Source of the DNA: Paenibacillus rhizovicinus
GTDB taxonomy: Bacteria > Bacillota > Bacilli > Paenibacillales > Paenibacillaceae
DNA length: 64,000 bases
NCBI RefSeq assembly: GCF_010365285.1
Contig: NZ_CP048286.1
Span: forward strand, 620,001 to 684,000
Direction of reading: 5' to 3'
The position numbers and the translations under genes are program-made. Below are positions 1 to 7,237 of this stretch, in pieces. Every line of letters begins with the position of its first letter. The first letter of the stretch is position 1. The notes beneath the pieces were generated by a model. The model did not search any database. It was not told where the DNA came from and saw only the letters and a program-made list of their open reading frames with translations.

Positions 1-167
1 GTATCTTGCACCGCTTCTTCCGCGGCTTGAACGTCCTTCAGCAGCAAATACGCCGTTCGGAGCAGCCGGTCGCCGTACATTTCCATCAGCAGCCGCAGGG
101 CATCTTCATCTTTGTGCAATAAACGCTCGACGACATCCAACCAGCTTCTCCCACCTCTCCACTTCAT
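1..167 (-). CDS. ECF RNA polymerase sigma factor, N-terminal part (runs off the window)
   Basis: Only the first 55 or so codons lie in the window. The reading starts MKWRGGRSWLDVVERLL and continues with a segment containing YGDRLLRTAYLLLKD and AAEEAVQDT, which is the usual sigma-70 region 2 pattern of extracytoplasmic-function sigma factors. The protein would direct core RNA polymerase to a small stress or envelope regulon. The ATG at 167 has no strong ribosome binding site; an in-frame TTG at 188 is an alternative. It is transcribed divergently from the metal exporter gene. The partner anti-sigma gene, if any, lies outside the window. Confidence 0.75.
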   Translation of the reverse strand, partial: MKWRGGRSWLDVVERLLHKDEDALRLLMEMYGDRLLRTAYLLLKDVQAAEEAVQD

Positions 168-386
168 GATGATGCATGAAGTTTCCAAGAAGTTGCAAGA
201 GAAACGAAAAAAAGTATCGTTTTCCATTCTTGCATGCAAGATGCCGTAACCTCACATTTTTGGACATGCGCAACATTGTTGTACCCTGCTTATTTTTGAG
301 GACATCGACAACACTGTTTCTCTAGACCCACACGGTTTCGGTCCTGTATTATGACAAAGCGAATGTTTCATTATTGGAGGTTGGGC

Positions 387-1265
387 ATGGAAAGCGCATA
401 TGAAGACATTAAGAAAGGCGAGAAAGGCGCATGGATCAGCATCGCTGCCTATCTCATCCTATCGGCGTTCAAGCTGACGATCGGGTATTGGACGAACTCG
501 GAGGCGCTGTCGGCGGACGGCTTGAACAATTCGACGGATATTATCGCTTCGATCGCGGTGTTGATCGGGCTTCGCATATCGCGCAAGCCGCCGGACAAGG
601 ACCACCGTTACGGCCATTTCAGGGCGGAGACCGTATCGGCGATGATCGCATCCTTCATTATGTTCGCGGTCGGCTTACAAGTACTCTACCAAGCGATCGG
701 ATCATTCCGCTCGCCGCACGTCACTTCGCAAGGCAGCATTGCCGCTTGGGCGGCGATCCTATCTGCCGTCGCGATCTACGCGGTCTACTTGTATAACTCC
801 CGGCTGGCGAAGCAAATCAACAGTCAAGCGATGCTCGCCGCGGCACAGGACAACCGGTCCGATGCCATGGTCAGCGCCGGCGCGTTCATCGGAATAGTAG
901 GAGCGCAATTCGGCCTGCCTTGGCTGGACCCATTGACCGCTCTTCTTGTGGGATTGATGATATTGAAGACGGCATGGGGCATCTTCCGCGATGCGACGCA
1001 TGCGTTGACGGACGGTTTCGACGACCAGGAGCTGCAAGTGATCAAGCGGACCATCCGGGAAGTGCCCGGCGTCGAGAAAATCATCGATATCAAAGCCCGC
1101 ATCCATGGCAACAATAAGCTGGTCGACGTGACGATCGGCGTCCACCACCTGCTTAACGTAACGGAGAGCCACGAGATTACGGAACAGGTCGAGAAGCAAA
1201 TGTACGATCAGCACCAGATTTCGCATGTTCATATTCATATCGAACCCTTCGAAGCGGCACGTTAG
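387..1265 (+). CDS. Cation diffusion facilitator family exporter, probably Mn2+ type
   Basis: A 292-residue membrane protein with the CDF layout: six predicted membrane segments and a cytoplasmic C-terminal domain ending in HVHIHIEP. The first metal site is in ADGLNNSTD (D44 and D51). The second, in TM5, reads DNRSD (D155, D159), a DxxxD pair where zinc exporters normally carry HxxxD. In characterised CDFs this substitution goes with Mn2+ transport (B. subtilis MneP and MneS). It probably exports manganese or another divalent metal using the proton gradient. The ATG at 387 was chosen because GGAGG at 376-380 lies six bases upstream; a longer frame opens at 351 without such a site. Confidence 0.88.
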   Translation: MESAYEDIKKGEKGAWISIAAYLILSAFKLTIGYWTNSEALSADGLNNSTDIIASIAVLIGLRISRKPPDKDHRYGHFRAETVSAMIASFIMFAVGLQVLYQAIGSFRSPHVTSQGSIAAWAAILSAVAIYAVYLYNSRLAKQINSQAMLAAAQDNRSDAMVSAGAFIGIVGAQFGLPWLDPLTALLVGLMILKTAWGIFRDATHALTDGFDDQELQVIKRTIREVPGVEKIIDIKARIHGNNKLVDVTIGVHHLLNVTESHEITEQVEKQMYDQHQISHVHIHIEPFEAAR

Positions 1266-1402
1266 GCCGTCAGGAACTGTGGGCTTCATTCATTCGTTTG
1301 CGTTCTTCCTTTTTCCATCCGCATGTTCGTTTTGCAGCTGCAGGTTCGTTTGTCGGTCTATCGCTCGTTTTGCAATCTATCATTCATCCTTTCAGCCCTT
1401 GC

Positions 1403-1439
1403 ACCCGCAGGCAGCCAATGGCAGCTTGCGGGTCTTTTT
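1403..1439 (+). terminator. Rho-independent terminator of the CDF gene
   Basis: ACCCGCA at 1403-1409 pairs with TGCGGGT at 1427-1433, followed by CTTTTT. It lies about 140 bases downstream of the CDF stop codon. Confidence 0.75.
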
Positions 1440-1473
1440 GTATAGCAAGAAAATACTGGTTATATCTAAATCT

Positions 1474-1485
1474 ATCTAAATAGAT
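1474..1485. promoter_or_regulatory. Short AT-rich inverted repeat upstream of modA
   Basis: ATCTA-AA-TAGAT lies about 80 bases before the modA start, next to a partial direct repeat ATCTAAAT at 1464-1471. It is a possible operator for a molybdate regulator, but its position relative to a promoter is not clear and no known consensus is matched. Confidence 0.25.
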
Positions 1486-1562
1486 GAAAATACTACAAAA
1501 TAAAATAGAGTTATGTTACGATTACTGACATTAGAGGGCAAACGATTCGAGGAGGCATTTCC

Positions 1563-2336
1563 ATGAAAAAAACGACGGCTTACGCACTCAGTCTTGCGCT
1601 TCTGACCGCGGCTTTGACACTGCAGGTCCAACCGTCCGCAGCCGCGGCCAAGAAGACCGAACTGCTCGTATCCGCGGCGGCCAGCTTGAAGGACAGCCTC
1701 GACGTCATCGAGAAAACCTACGAGAAGAAGCATCCGGATATCGATCTCGTCTTCAATTACGGCTCTTCGGGCACGCTGCAGAAGCAAATCGAGCAAGGCG
1801 CTCCTGCGGATATCTTCTTCTCGGCCGGCCGGAAGCAAATGGATACGCTCGTGAAAGAATCGCTGATCGGCGATCATGCGACGCTGCTCAAGAACGTTCT
1901 CGTCATGGTCGTGCCTGCTAATTCCAAGTTCACATTTACGACGGTCAAAGAATTGACGAACAAATCCATCAAGAAAATCGCGGTCGGTCAGCCGGAATCC
2001 GTTCCTGCCGGACAATATGCCAAAGAAACGTTGACGACGCGCAATGTCTGGAATCCGCTCCAATCGAAGCTCGTATACGCGAAGGATGTCCGCCAAGTGC
2101 TGACCTACGTGGAAACCGGCAACGTCGATGCGGGCTTCGTCTACAAGACGGATGCACTTACGTCGAGCAAAGTGAAGATCGCGCTGAAAATCACCGATGA
2201 CGTGCACAGCCCGATTCTCTACCCTGCAGGCGTCGTGAAAGAAACGAAGCATGCCGCTGAAGCGAAAGCTTTCTACGCCTACTTGCAAACGAACGAAGCG
2301 AATGCCGTGTTCGTGAAATTCGGATTCAAGAATTAA
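1563..2336 (+). CDS. modA: Molybdate ABC transporter substrate-binding protein
   Basis: A 257-residue secreted protein that captures molybdate (or tungstate) for the ModB permease. The N-terminus is a signal peptide with a hydrophobic core at about 6-22 and an Ala-rich cleavage region around 25-29. The mature part carries the ModA pattern: SAAASLKDSLDVIEK near the start, then NYGSSGTLQKQIEQGAPADI and FFSAG. GAGGAGG lies a few bases before the ATG. Unusually for a Gram-positive binding protein there is no Cys lipobox, so membrane anchoring is not obvious. modB follows 26 bases downstream. It resembles B. subtilis YvgL. Confidence 0.93.
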   Translation: MKKTTAYALSLALLTAALTLQVQPSAAAAKKTELLVSAAASLKDSLDVIEKTYEKKHPDIDLVFNYGSSGTLQKQIEQGAPADIFFSAGRKQMDTLVKESLIGDHATLLKNVLVMVVPANSKFTFTTVKELTNKSIKKIAVGQPESVPAGQYAKETLTTRNVWNPLQSKLVYAKDVRQVLTYVETGNVDAGFVYKTDALTSSKVKIALKITDDVHSPILYPAGVVKETKHAAEAKAFYAYLQTNEANAVFVKFGFKN

Positions 2337-2362
2337 TCATTGCCGTTGACAGAAGGAGTCAT

Positions 2363-3028
2363 ATGATGGATTGGAACACGTTCTTCGACCCGATCGGATT
2401 ATCCGTACAAATCTCCGTCGTTGCCAGCGTCCTCGTCTTCGCGGCCTCGCTGTTGATTGCATGGCGCATGGCCAAAGCGCGGTTCATCGGCAAAAGCATT
2501 CTCGAAACCATCCTGCTCCTCCCGCTTGTTCTGCCTCCGACCGTCGTCGGATTCGTGCTGCTCGTCGTTCTCGGAAGGCGCAGCTGGGTCGGCAAAGCGT
2601 ATGAATCGCTCTTCGGCGGGCCGATTCTGTTCACTTGGGAATCCGCCGTTATCGCGGCCGCTGTGGTGGCCTTCCCGCTCGCTTACCGGACGATCAAGAC
2701 AGGGCTGCAAGGCGTGGACGCCGATCTCGAGAACGCCGCTAGAGCGATGGGAGCAGGCGAATGGCAGGTGTTCCGCTATGTTACGGTTCCGCTGGCCGCG
2801 CGATCACTCGCGACCGGATATATTCTCGGCTTCTGCCGGGGGCTCGGCGAATTCGGGGCTACCTTGATGGTCGCGGGCAATATTCCCGGACGAACGCAAA
2901 CGATTCCGACGGCGATTTACGTGGCTTCGGACGGCGGGAGCATGACGATGGCATGGGCATGGGCTGGCGCGATGATCGGTCTCTCCTTCCTGATGCTGCT
3001 GCTCGTTGACCAGATGTCCAGGGATTAA
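2363..3028 (+). CDS. modB: Molybdate ABC transporter permease
   Basis: A 221-residue inner-membrane protein with about five membrane segments. The cytoplasmic ATPase-docking loop is visible as CRGLGEFGATLMVAGNI, which is characteristic of ModB. It moves molybdate across the membrane using energy from an ATPase. GAAGGAG precedes tandem ATG codons at 2363 and 2366. No modC ATPase gene follows: downstream are only 43 bases, a terminator and an insertion sequence. B. subtilis yvgLM also lacks an adjacent modC, so a shared ATPase elsewhere may serve the system. Confidence 0.92.
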   Translation: MMDWNTFFDPIGLSVQISVVASVLVFAASLLIAWRMAKARFIGKSILETILLLPLVLPPTVVGFVLLVVLGRRSWVGKAYESLFGGPILFTWESAVIAAAVVAFPLAYRTIKTGLQGVDADLENAARAMGAGEWQVFRYVTVPLAARSLATGYILGFCRGLGEFGATLMVAGNIPGRTQTIPTAIYVASDGGSMTMAWAWAGAMIGLSFLMLLLVDQMSRD

Positions 3029-3093
3029 TGATCGAACTGCGTTGGACGCGCAGTACTCATAACGAATGGCAAAAAACCTTCTTCGGCCTGGTT

Positions 3094-3134
3094 TGCAGTG
3101 CACCCCTTAGAATAGACATTGGAAAAACCCCTAG
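3094..3134 (+). repeat. Left terminal inverted repeat of the IS3-family element
   Basis: 41 bases that match the reverse complement of 4328-4368 at most positions. The shared core is GACATTGGAAAAA, ending in CCTAG. Confidence 0.88.
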
Positions 3135-3168
3135 GTTAATCCGATGAAATTCTAGGGGGTGCTTTTTT

Positions 3169-3498
3169 ATGGCGATTAAAGGACAAAAATTTCATCATTA
3201 TCCGGAATCGATTAAGGTTGAGGCTATTCGACTGCATGTTGAGGAACGTTGGAGTTACAGTCGGATTACAGCACATTTGGAAATTCAGGATAAGGATCGA
3301 GTGAAGCGTTGGATGAGGAAGTATCGCGAAAAGGGAGTCTCTGCATTCGAGGACAGACGAGGTAACCCACATCGAGATGAAACGAAGCAAGAACGTGAGC
3401 TCAAGCGGCTCTACATGGAGGTTGAGGTGCTAAAAAAGTGGTTACAAATCTTGAATCGGGAGGGCTGCAAAGCAAACACATCGTCATCGACGAGTTGA
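3169..3498 (+). CDS. IS3-family transposase OrfA
   Basis: A 109-residue DNA-binding subunit with a helix-turn-helix region (SIKVEAIRLHVEE, then WSYSRITAHLE) and a C-terminal heptad-like segment (ERELKRLYMEVEVLKKWL) that would form the oligomerising zipper. It binds the terminal repeats. At codons CTA-AAA-AAG the ribosome can slip -1 on AAAAAAG (3432-3438) and continue into OrfB, giving the fused transposase. Unshifted translation ends at 3498 with a short unrelated tail. Confidence 0.9.
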   Translation: MAIKGQKFHHYPESIKVEAIRLHVEERWSYSRITAHLEIQDKDRVKRWMRKYREKGVSAFEDRRGNPHRDETKQERELKRLYMEVEVLKKWLQILNREGCKANTSSSTS

Positions 3499-4331
3499 AA
3501 AGTAAACGAACTGTCAAGGAATTGTGTGCATATCTGGGGATCAGTCGAAGTGGTTACTACTCCTATCTAAACCGTAAAGACCACGATCCTGATGAAGATC
3601 TGAAGAACAAAATCAAAGCCATCTACGAACAGCGCGACAAGACCGTAGGGTACCGCCGCATACAGGATGAGCTATCTCGTCAATATGACCTCATAGTGAA
3701 CCATAAGAAAGTATTACGCTTGATGCAGGAGCTTGGCATAAAAGCGATTATACGTCGTAAATATGTACATCGAACAAGCTACGAAGCAGCTGTTTCAGAT
3801 GGCAGAATAGCAGCAAACATGTTACAAAGAAACTTTAAGGCGGATAAACCCAATCAAAAATGGGTAACAGATGTGACGCAATATCGCGTATTCGATGAGA
3901 GAATTTACTTATCGGCGATCAAGGATTTGTGGAACAACGAAATCGTCGGATACCACATCAGTCGTCACAATGACAATCCGCTTGTGCTAGAGACGTTTAG
4001 GAAGGCGTTTGAAAAACATAAAGACGTGACTGGGCTGATCGTTCACAGCGATCAAGGAAGCCAGTACACGTCCCATGCTTACCACGACATGCTGCCACAG
4101 GTTGGCGCCCAAATCAGCATGTCACGCCGAGGCAATTGTTATGACAATGCCTCAATGGAGAGCTTCTTCTCTCATCTGAAAGTAGAAGCACTCTACCCTT
4201 ATGATATACGATCCATCGATGAGGCACAAAGAAGAATTGAGGAATACATCCGCTTTTACAATGAAGATAGGGCTCAACGAAAACTAAACAAGCTGACTCC
4301 GGTCGAATACCGGCGTCAGCTTGTTGCCTAG
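3438..4331 (+). CDS. IS3-family transposase OrfB, DDE integrase domain
   Basis: A 297-codon frame in the -1 register relative to OrfA, entered by frameshift at 3432-3438. The retroviral-integrase-type core has all three acidic residues: D145 in QKWVTDVTQ, D205 in VHSDQGSQY and E241 in NCYDNASMESFF. An HTH_21-like region (DKTVGYRRIQDEL) precedes the core. The normal product is the OrfAB fusion that catalyses excision and insertion; a GTG at 3438 could also start OrfB alone. The frame is intact to the end. Confidence 0.92.
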   Translation: MVTNLESGGLQSKHIVIDELKSKRTVKELCAYLGISRSGYYSYLNRKDHDPDEDLKNKIKAIYEQRDKTVGYRRIQDELSRQYDLIVNHKKVLRLMQELGIKAIIRRKYVHRTSYEAAVSDGRIAANMLQRNFKADKPNQKWVTDVTQYRVFDERIYLSAIKDLWNNEIVGYHISRHNDNPLVLETFRKAFEKHKDVTGLIVHSDQGSQYTSHAYHDMLPQVGAQISMSRRGNCYDNASMESFFSHLKVEALYPYDIRSIDEAQRRIEEYIRFYNEDRAQRKLNKLTPVEYRRQLVA

Positions 4332-4368
4332 GGCTTTTTCCAATGTCCACTAAATGGGGTCTTGACCA
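4328..4368 (-). repeat. Right terminal inverted repeat of the IS3-family element
   Basis: 41 bases beginning CTAGGGC and ending in GACCA. It is the partner of 3094-3134 and is followed directly by the GTT duplication. Confidence 0.88.
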
Positions 4369-4497
4369 GTTGGCCTGAAGAAGGTTTTTTAGTTTGTTAC
4401 AGACGCTAAAGCGGCCAGGTCAATAGGTTAGTCGAAGGGCAGCAGCATCCTATTAGAAAACATTGCCTGCTAAGGCGTTAGCACCGATTCGCATCCA

Positions 4498-5664
4498 TTA
4501 TACCTTCCGGACTTTCAAATCGAACTGGCCGCGCAGCCGGTCCGCGAACAGCACCGTGTCGAGATTGTAATACTTCACGAACTCGTCCACCATCTCGTGA
4601 TCGCCGTACACGGGATGCCCGCGGAAGGGTACCCAGAAATGCCGCGGCGGTCCGTCCCCCGGATTATCGTTGCGCCAAGTGAGCATATAAGCGATTTTGC
4701 TCGCGACCGGATCCTCCGACAACGTGCGATGCAGGAGGCTGAACCAGTCCGGCACCGTATTGCCGCTCGGCTTCAGCCCGTCCTCGGCGTTCCAGCGAAG
4801 CCCCGCTTCCGTCAGCGCCGCGACCTTGCCTCTGGATTCGGCGATGCCGACGAGGATTCGCGCATCCAGCATAGTCGCTTCCATCCAACCGCTGCCGTAT
4901 TCCGGCCGGTCGTCGTAGATGTCCATGCCGATGAGATCGACGAAGTCGTCGCCGGGATAACGGTCGAGATAATCGGCTTCATCCTTGAAGTGACCGTTAG
5001 GAGAGTACGCGTACAGGAAGTTGCGAACGCCTCTCTCGTCCCGCAGATACCGCACCGTGAAATGCCACAGCGCTATGTATTGTTCCCGGGTGCTTGTCGT
5101 GCTGCCCCACCAGAACCAGTTGCCGGAATTCTCGTGAAACGGCCGGTAAATGACCGGCACGAGTTTGCCCGAGTCGTCCTTGAACCCGTTCGCGAAGTCG
5201 GCTGTCGCGTCGAGCCGGGCTACGAATTTCGCATGGTCTTTCCCGCCCGGCAATATATGCTCCACGCACGGCGTCATATCGTAAAAGCTGCCGCCGCTCG
5301 TGAAATTCGGCATATGATCCTCCAGCGTGACGATGCCGTTCTTCGCATGAATGTCCTTGGCGATCGCGATCAGCTCGCTTGCATTCATCCGCACGCCGAT
5401 TCCGAACACCGCCGGGTACGCGCCAACGGCCGCGAACGTATCCGACCCGCCGGCCGCATTCGTGACGACCGATTCCGTCGTGTCGTTCTGATGCCCGAAC
5501 ATGATATACCTGCCCGCGATACCCCGGAGAAAAGCGAACAGCGAAACCGTTTCGTCCGTCGCCGCTGCGTCAACAAGCCGGACGGGGCTTAAGTCGAAGT
5601 CCTCGGTCGAGATCGGCGGACGAGCATGGTCAGGCATTATGGACAAGTCGTTATTTAACGTCAT
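4498..5664 (-). CDS. GH26-like beta-mannanase, apparently cytoplasmic
   Basis: A 388-residue glycoside hydrolase. The family 26 acid/base site is visible as VIYRPFHENSGNWFWWG (E178), and the likely nucleophile sits in KVAALTEAGLRW (E286). A substrate-cleft motif MFGHQND occurs near residue 56. GH26 enzymes cleave beta-1,4-mannosidic bonds by a retaining mechanism. There is no signal peptide or anchor, so it would act on imported oligosaccharides or have another substrate. The ATG at 5664 follows GGAG with seven bases between; a TTG six bases upstream lies too close to that site. It stands alone, facing the IS element. Confidence 0.82.
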   Translation of the reverse strand: MTLNNDLSIMPDHARPPISTEDFDLSPVRLVDAAATDETVSLFAFLRGIAGRYIMFGHQNDTTESVVTNAAGGSDTFAAVGAYPAVFGIGVRMNASELIAIAKDIHAKNGIVTLEDHMPNFTSGGSFYDMTPCVEHILPGGKDHAKFVARLDATADFANGFKDDSGKLVPVIYRPFHENSGNWFWWGSTTSTREQYIALWHFTVRYLRDERGVRNFLYAYSPNGHFKDEADYLDRYPGDDFVDLIGMDIYDDRPEYGSGWMEATMLDARILVGIAESRGKVAALTEAGLRWNAEDGLKPSGNTVPDWFSLLHRTLSEDPVASKIAYMLTWRNDNPGDGPPRHFWVPFRGHPVYGDHEMVDEFVKYYNLDTVLFADRLRGQFDLKVRKV

Positions 5665-5715
5665 AAACAATCTCCTCTACAATCGTCGTTACGCAATCAC
5701 CGCATCGGCAATGCT

Positions 5716-6465
5716 TCAGTCCAGCTGGAAACCCTGACTGATCAAAAAGTCGTACATATGCGGCCGCAGCAGCTCCTGACGGAATCTCGCGGTCATCTCC
5801 TGCGACCACCGGGAGGTTTTCCCGCCGCCGGAACGCACTTCATAATAATGGGAGATGGTCGCGTCATAAGCGGCAATCCCTTCCGCGAAGCCTGCATCGG
5901 AATAGGCTTCCTCGTGATAAACGACCGACACCGGCAGCCTTGGCCTCAAATCCGGCAGCTGATCCGGAATGCCGACACACATCCCGAACACCGGATAAAC
6001 CAGCTTCGGAAGCTTTAGCAGCTCTGACACTTCCTGCGGCCGGTTGCGAATTCCGCCGATATAGACGACGCCGAGACCGAGCGATTCCGCGGCAACGGCC
6101 GCATTTTGGGCAGCTAACGCCGTATCTACTGTCGCCATGAGGAATGCCTCGGTATTATGCGTCAGCTCGAAGTCCGCCTGCTCCTTGTGATGTCTGACTG
6201 CCGCCTGAAGCCGGTTCAGATCCGCGCACCAGACGAGGAATAATGGCGCCTCCGCGACATGCTTCTGATTGCCGGTCAGCTCAGCCAGCCGGTTTCGCTT
6301 CTCCTCGCTCCGAACGCCGATTACGCTGTAAGCTTGAATGTTGGAAGAAGTAGATGCCGCCTGCGCCGCGGTCAGGATCTGTTTCAGCTGCTCGTCGGTC
6401 ACGGCGGTTGGCGCAAATTTCCGGATCGAGCGGTGTGCTTTCATTAATGCTATCGTTTCATTCAT
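5716..6465 (-). CDS. nfrA: NADPH-dependent FMN nitroreductase, NfrA/NfsA type
   Basis: A 249-residue flavoenzyme of the oxygen-insensitive nitroreductase family. It begins MNETIALMKAHRSIRKF, where the HRSIRKF segment binds FMN phosphate, followed by AAQAASTSSNIQAYSVIGV and the GLGVVYIGGIRN stretch near residue 135. The length equals that of B. subtilis NfrA1. It reduces nitroaromatics, FMN or quinones with NADPH in two-electron steps, commonly as part of an oxidative or electrophile stress response. AAGGAGG precedes the ATG. It is probably monocistronic. Confidence 0.9.
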   Translation of the reverse strand: MNETIALMKAHRSIRKFAPTAVTDEQLKQILTAAQAASTSSNIQAYSVIGVRSEEKRNRLAELTGNQKHVAEAPLFLVWCADLNRLQAAVRHHKEQADFELTHNTEAFLMATVDTALAAQNAAVAAESLGLGVVYIGGIRNRPQEVSELLKLPKLVYPVFGMCVGIPDQLPDLRPRLPVSVVYHEEAYSDAGFAEGIAAYDATISHYYEVRSGGGKTSRWSQEMTARFRQELLRPHMYDFLISQGFQLD

Positions 6466-6504
6466 GGGTAGTCCTCCTTGGTGAAGCTAACATTTGCCTT
6501 CTAT

Positions 6505-7236
6505 TCAGTCCTCGTCCTCGTCATCGTCGTCAGCGAACAGTTCCTTCAACACCCGGTCCCGATTGTCCAGAAACCTTCTCGTCACGATGTAATGCAGCGT
6601 ATCCTCATATCGGATTTCCTTGACGGGAGCCGAGTCAAAATCGAATATTTGCGCATCCGGGTAGCCAAGCAGAATCGGCGAGTGCGTCGCCACGATGAAC
6701 TGGGCTTCCTGCTCCAAATCATGCATGATCCGCATGAGCGCCAGCTGTCTGGCCGGCGACAGCGCGGCCTCGGGCTCGTCCAGCAGGTAGATTGCCTTTT
6801 TGCCGAAACGGTGCTTGAACAGCGACAGAAACGCCTCGCCATGGGACTGCTTATGCAGCGAAACGCCGCCGTAATAAGGGAGCGACTCCGGCATGGAATC
6901 GATATGGGAAGCGAAGCTGTAGAACGTTTCCGCCCGCAGGAAGAAACCGTTCGTGATCTTCGGCAGCCAGGATAAGCGGATATGACTGCCCAGCGCGGAG
7001 CCCGATGCATCCACCTCGTAGGCGTTGCTGCGCCCGCCCCCGGCTGTATTAAATCCGCATCGGTAAGCGATCGCTTCCAGCAGCGTCGACTTGCCGGAGC
7101 CGTTTTCGCCGACGAAGAAGGTGACGTTCGACGAGAAATTTAATGACGTTAACGAACGAATGACCGGAATCGAGAACGGATATTGCCGTTTGTCCAACTC
7201 TTCTTCTCGCTCAATGGAGACGCTTCTTAAGTACAT
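6505..7236 (-). CDS. AAA family ATPase (SMC/ABC-like, predicted)
   Basis: A 243-residue soluble ATPase with Walker A GENGSGKS (43-50), Walker B YLLDEPEAALSP (D153, E154) and a switch His in ATHSPILL. There is no coiled coil and no membrane segment. Proteins of this AAA_15/AAA_21-like type are usually uncharacterised. The C-terminus is a run of acidic residues, DDDDEDED. The start at 7236 follows GGAG by six bases. It begins one base after the EcsB-like permease stop, so it is translated from the same transcript as the Ecs-like exporter. EcsC normally occupies such a place but is absent. Its substrate or partner is unknown. Confidence 0.8.
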   Translation of the reverse strand: MYLRSVSIEREEELDKRQYPFSIPVIRSLTSLNFSSNVTFFVGENGSGKSTLLEAIAYRCGFNTAGGGRSNAYEVDASGSALGSHIRLSWLPKITNGFFLRAETFYSFASHIDSMPESLPYYGGVSLHKQSHGEAFLSLFKHRFGKKAIYLLDEPEAALSPARQLALMRIMHDLEQEAQFIVATHSPILLGYPDAQIFDFDSAPVKEIRYEDTLHYIVTRRFLDNRDRVLKELFADDDDEDED

Positions 7237-7237
7237 G

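Larger units (their letters stand above)
3094..4368 (+). mobile_element. Complete IS3-family insertion sequence (IS150-like), 1275 bp
   Basis: It is bounded by 41-bp imperfect inverted repeats that start with TG and end with CA. It is flanked by a 3-bp target duplication GTT (3091-3093 and 4369-4371). It carries two overlapping frames, orfA and orfB, with a slippery A-AAA-AAG heptamer at 3432-3438 for a -1 frameshift. All DDE residues are present, so the copy looks active or recently inserted. Confidence 0.93.
3071..4390 (+). terminator. modB terminator split by an insertion sequence
   Basis: The left arm AAAAAACCTTCTTC (3071-3084) plus GGCC (3085-3088) pairs with GGCC (4372-4375) plus GAAGAAGGTTTTTT (4377-4390). 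Without the 1275-bp element and one copy of the GTT duplication, this is a strong hairpin with loop TGGTT and a T-run on either strand. The element lies exactly in the loop. Confidence 0.8.

Noticed and set aside
3028..3142. A frame starting at TAATG on the modB stop, as if modC began there (MIELRW...)
   Set aside because: It runs only about 15 codons before the terminator stem and shows no ABC ATPase motif. It is too short to be called a modC remnant.
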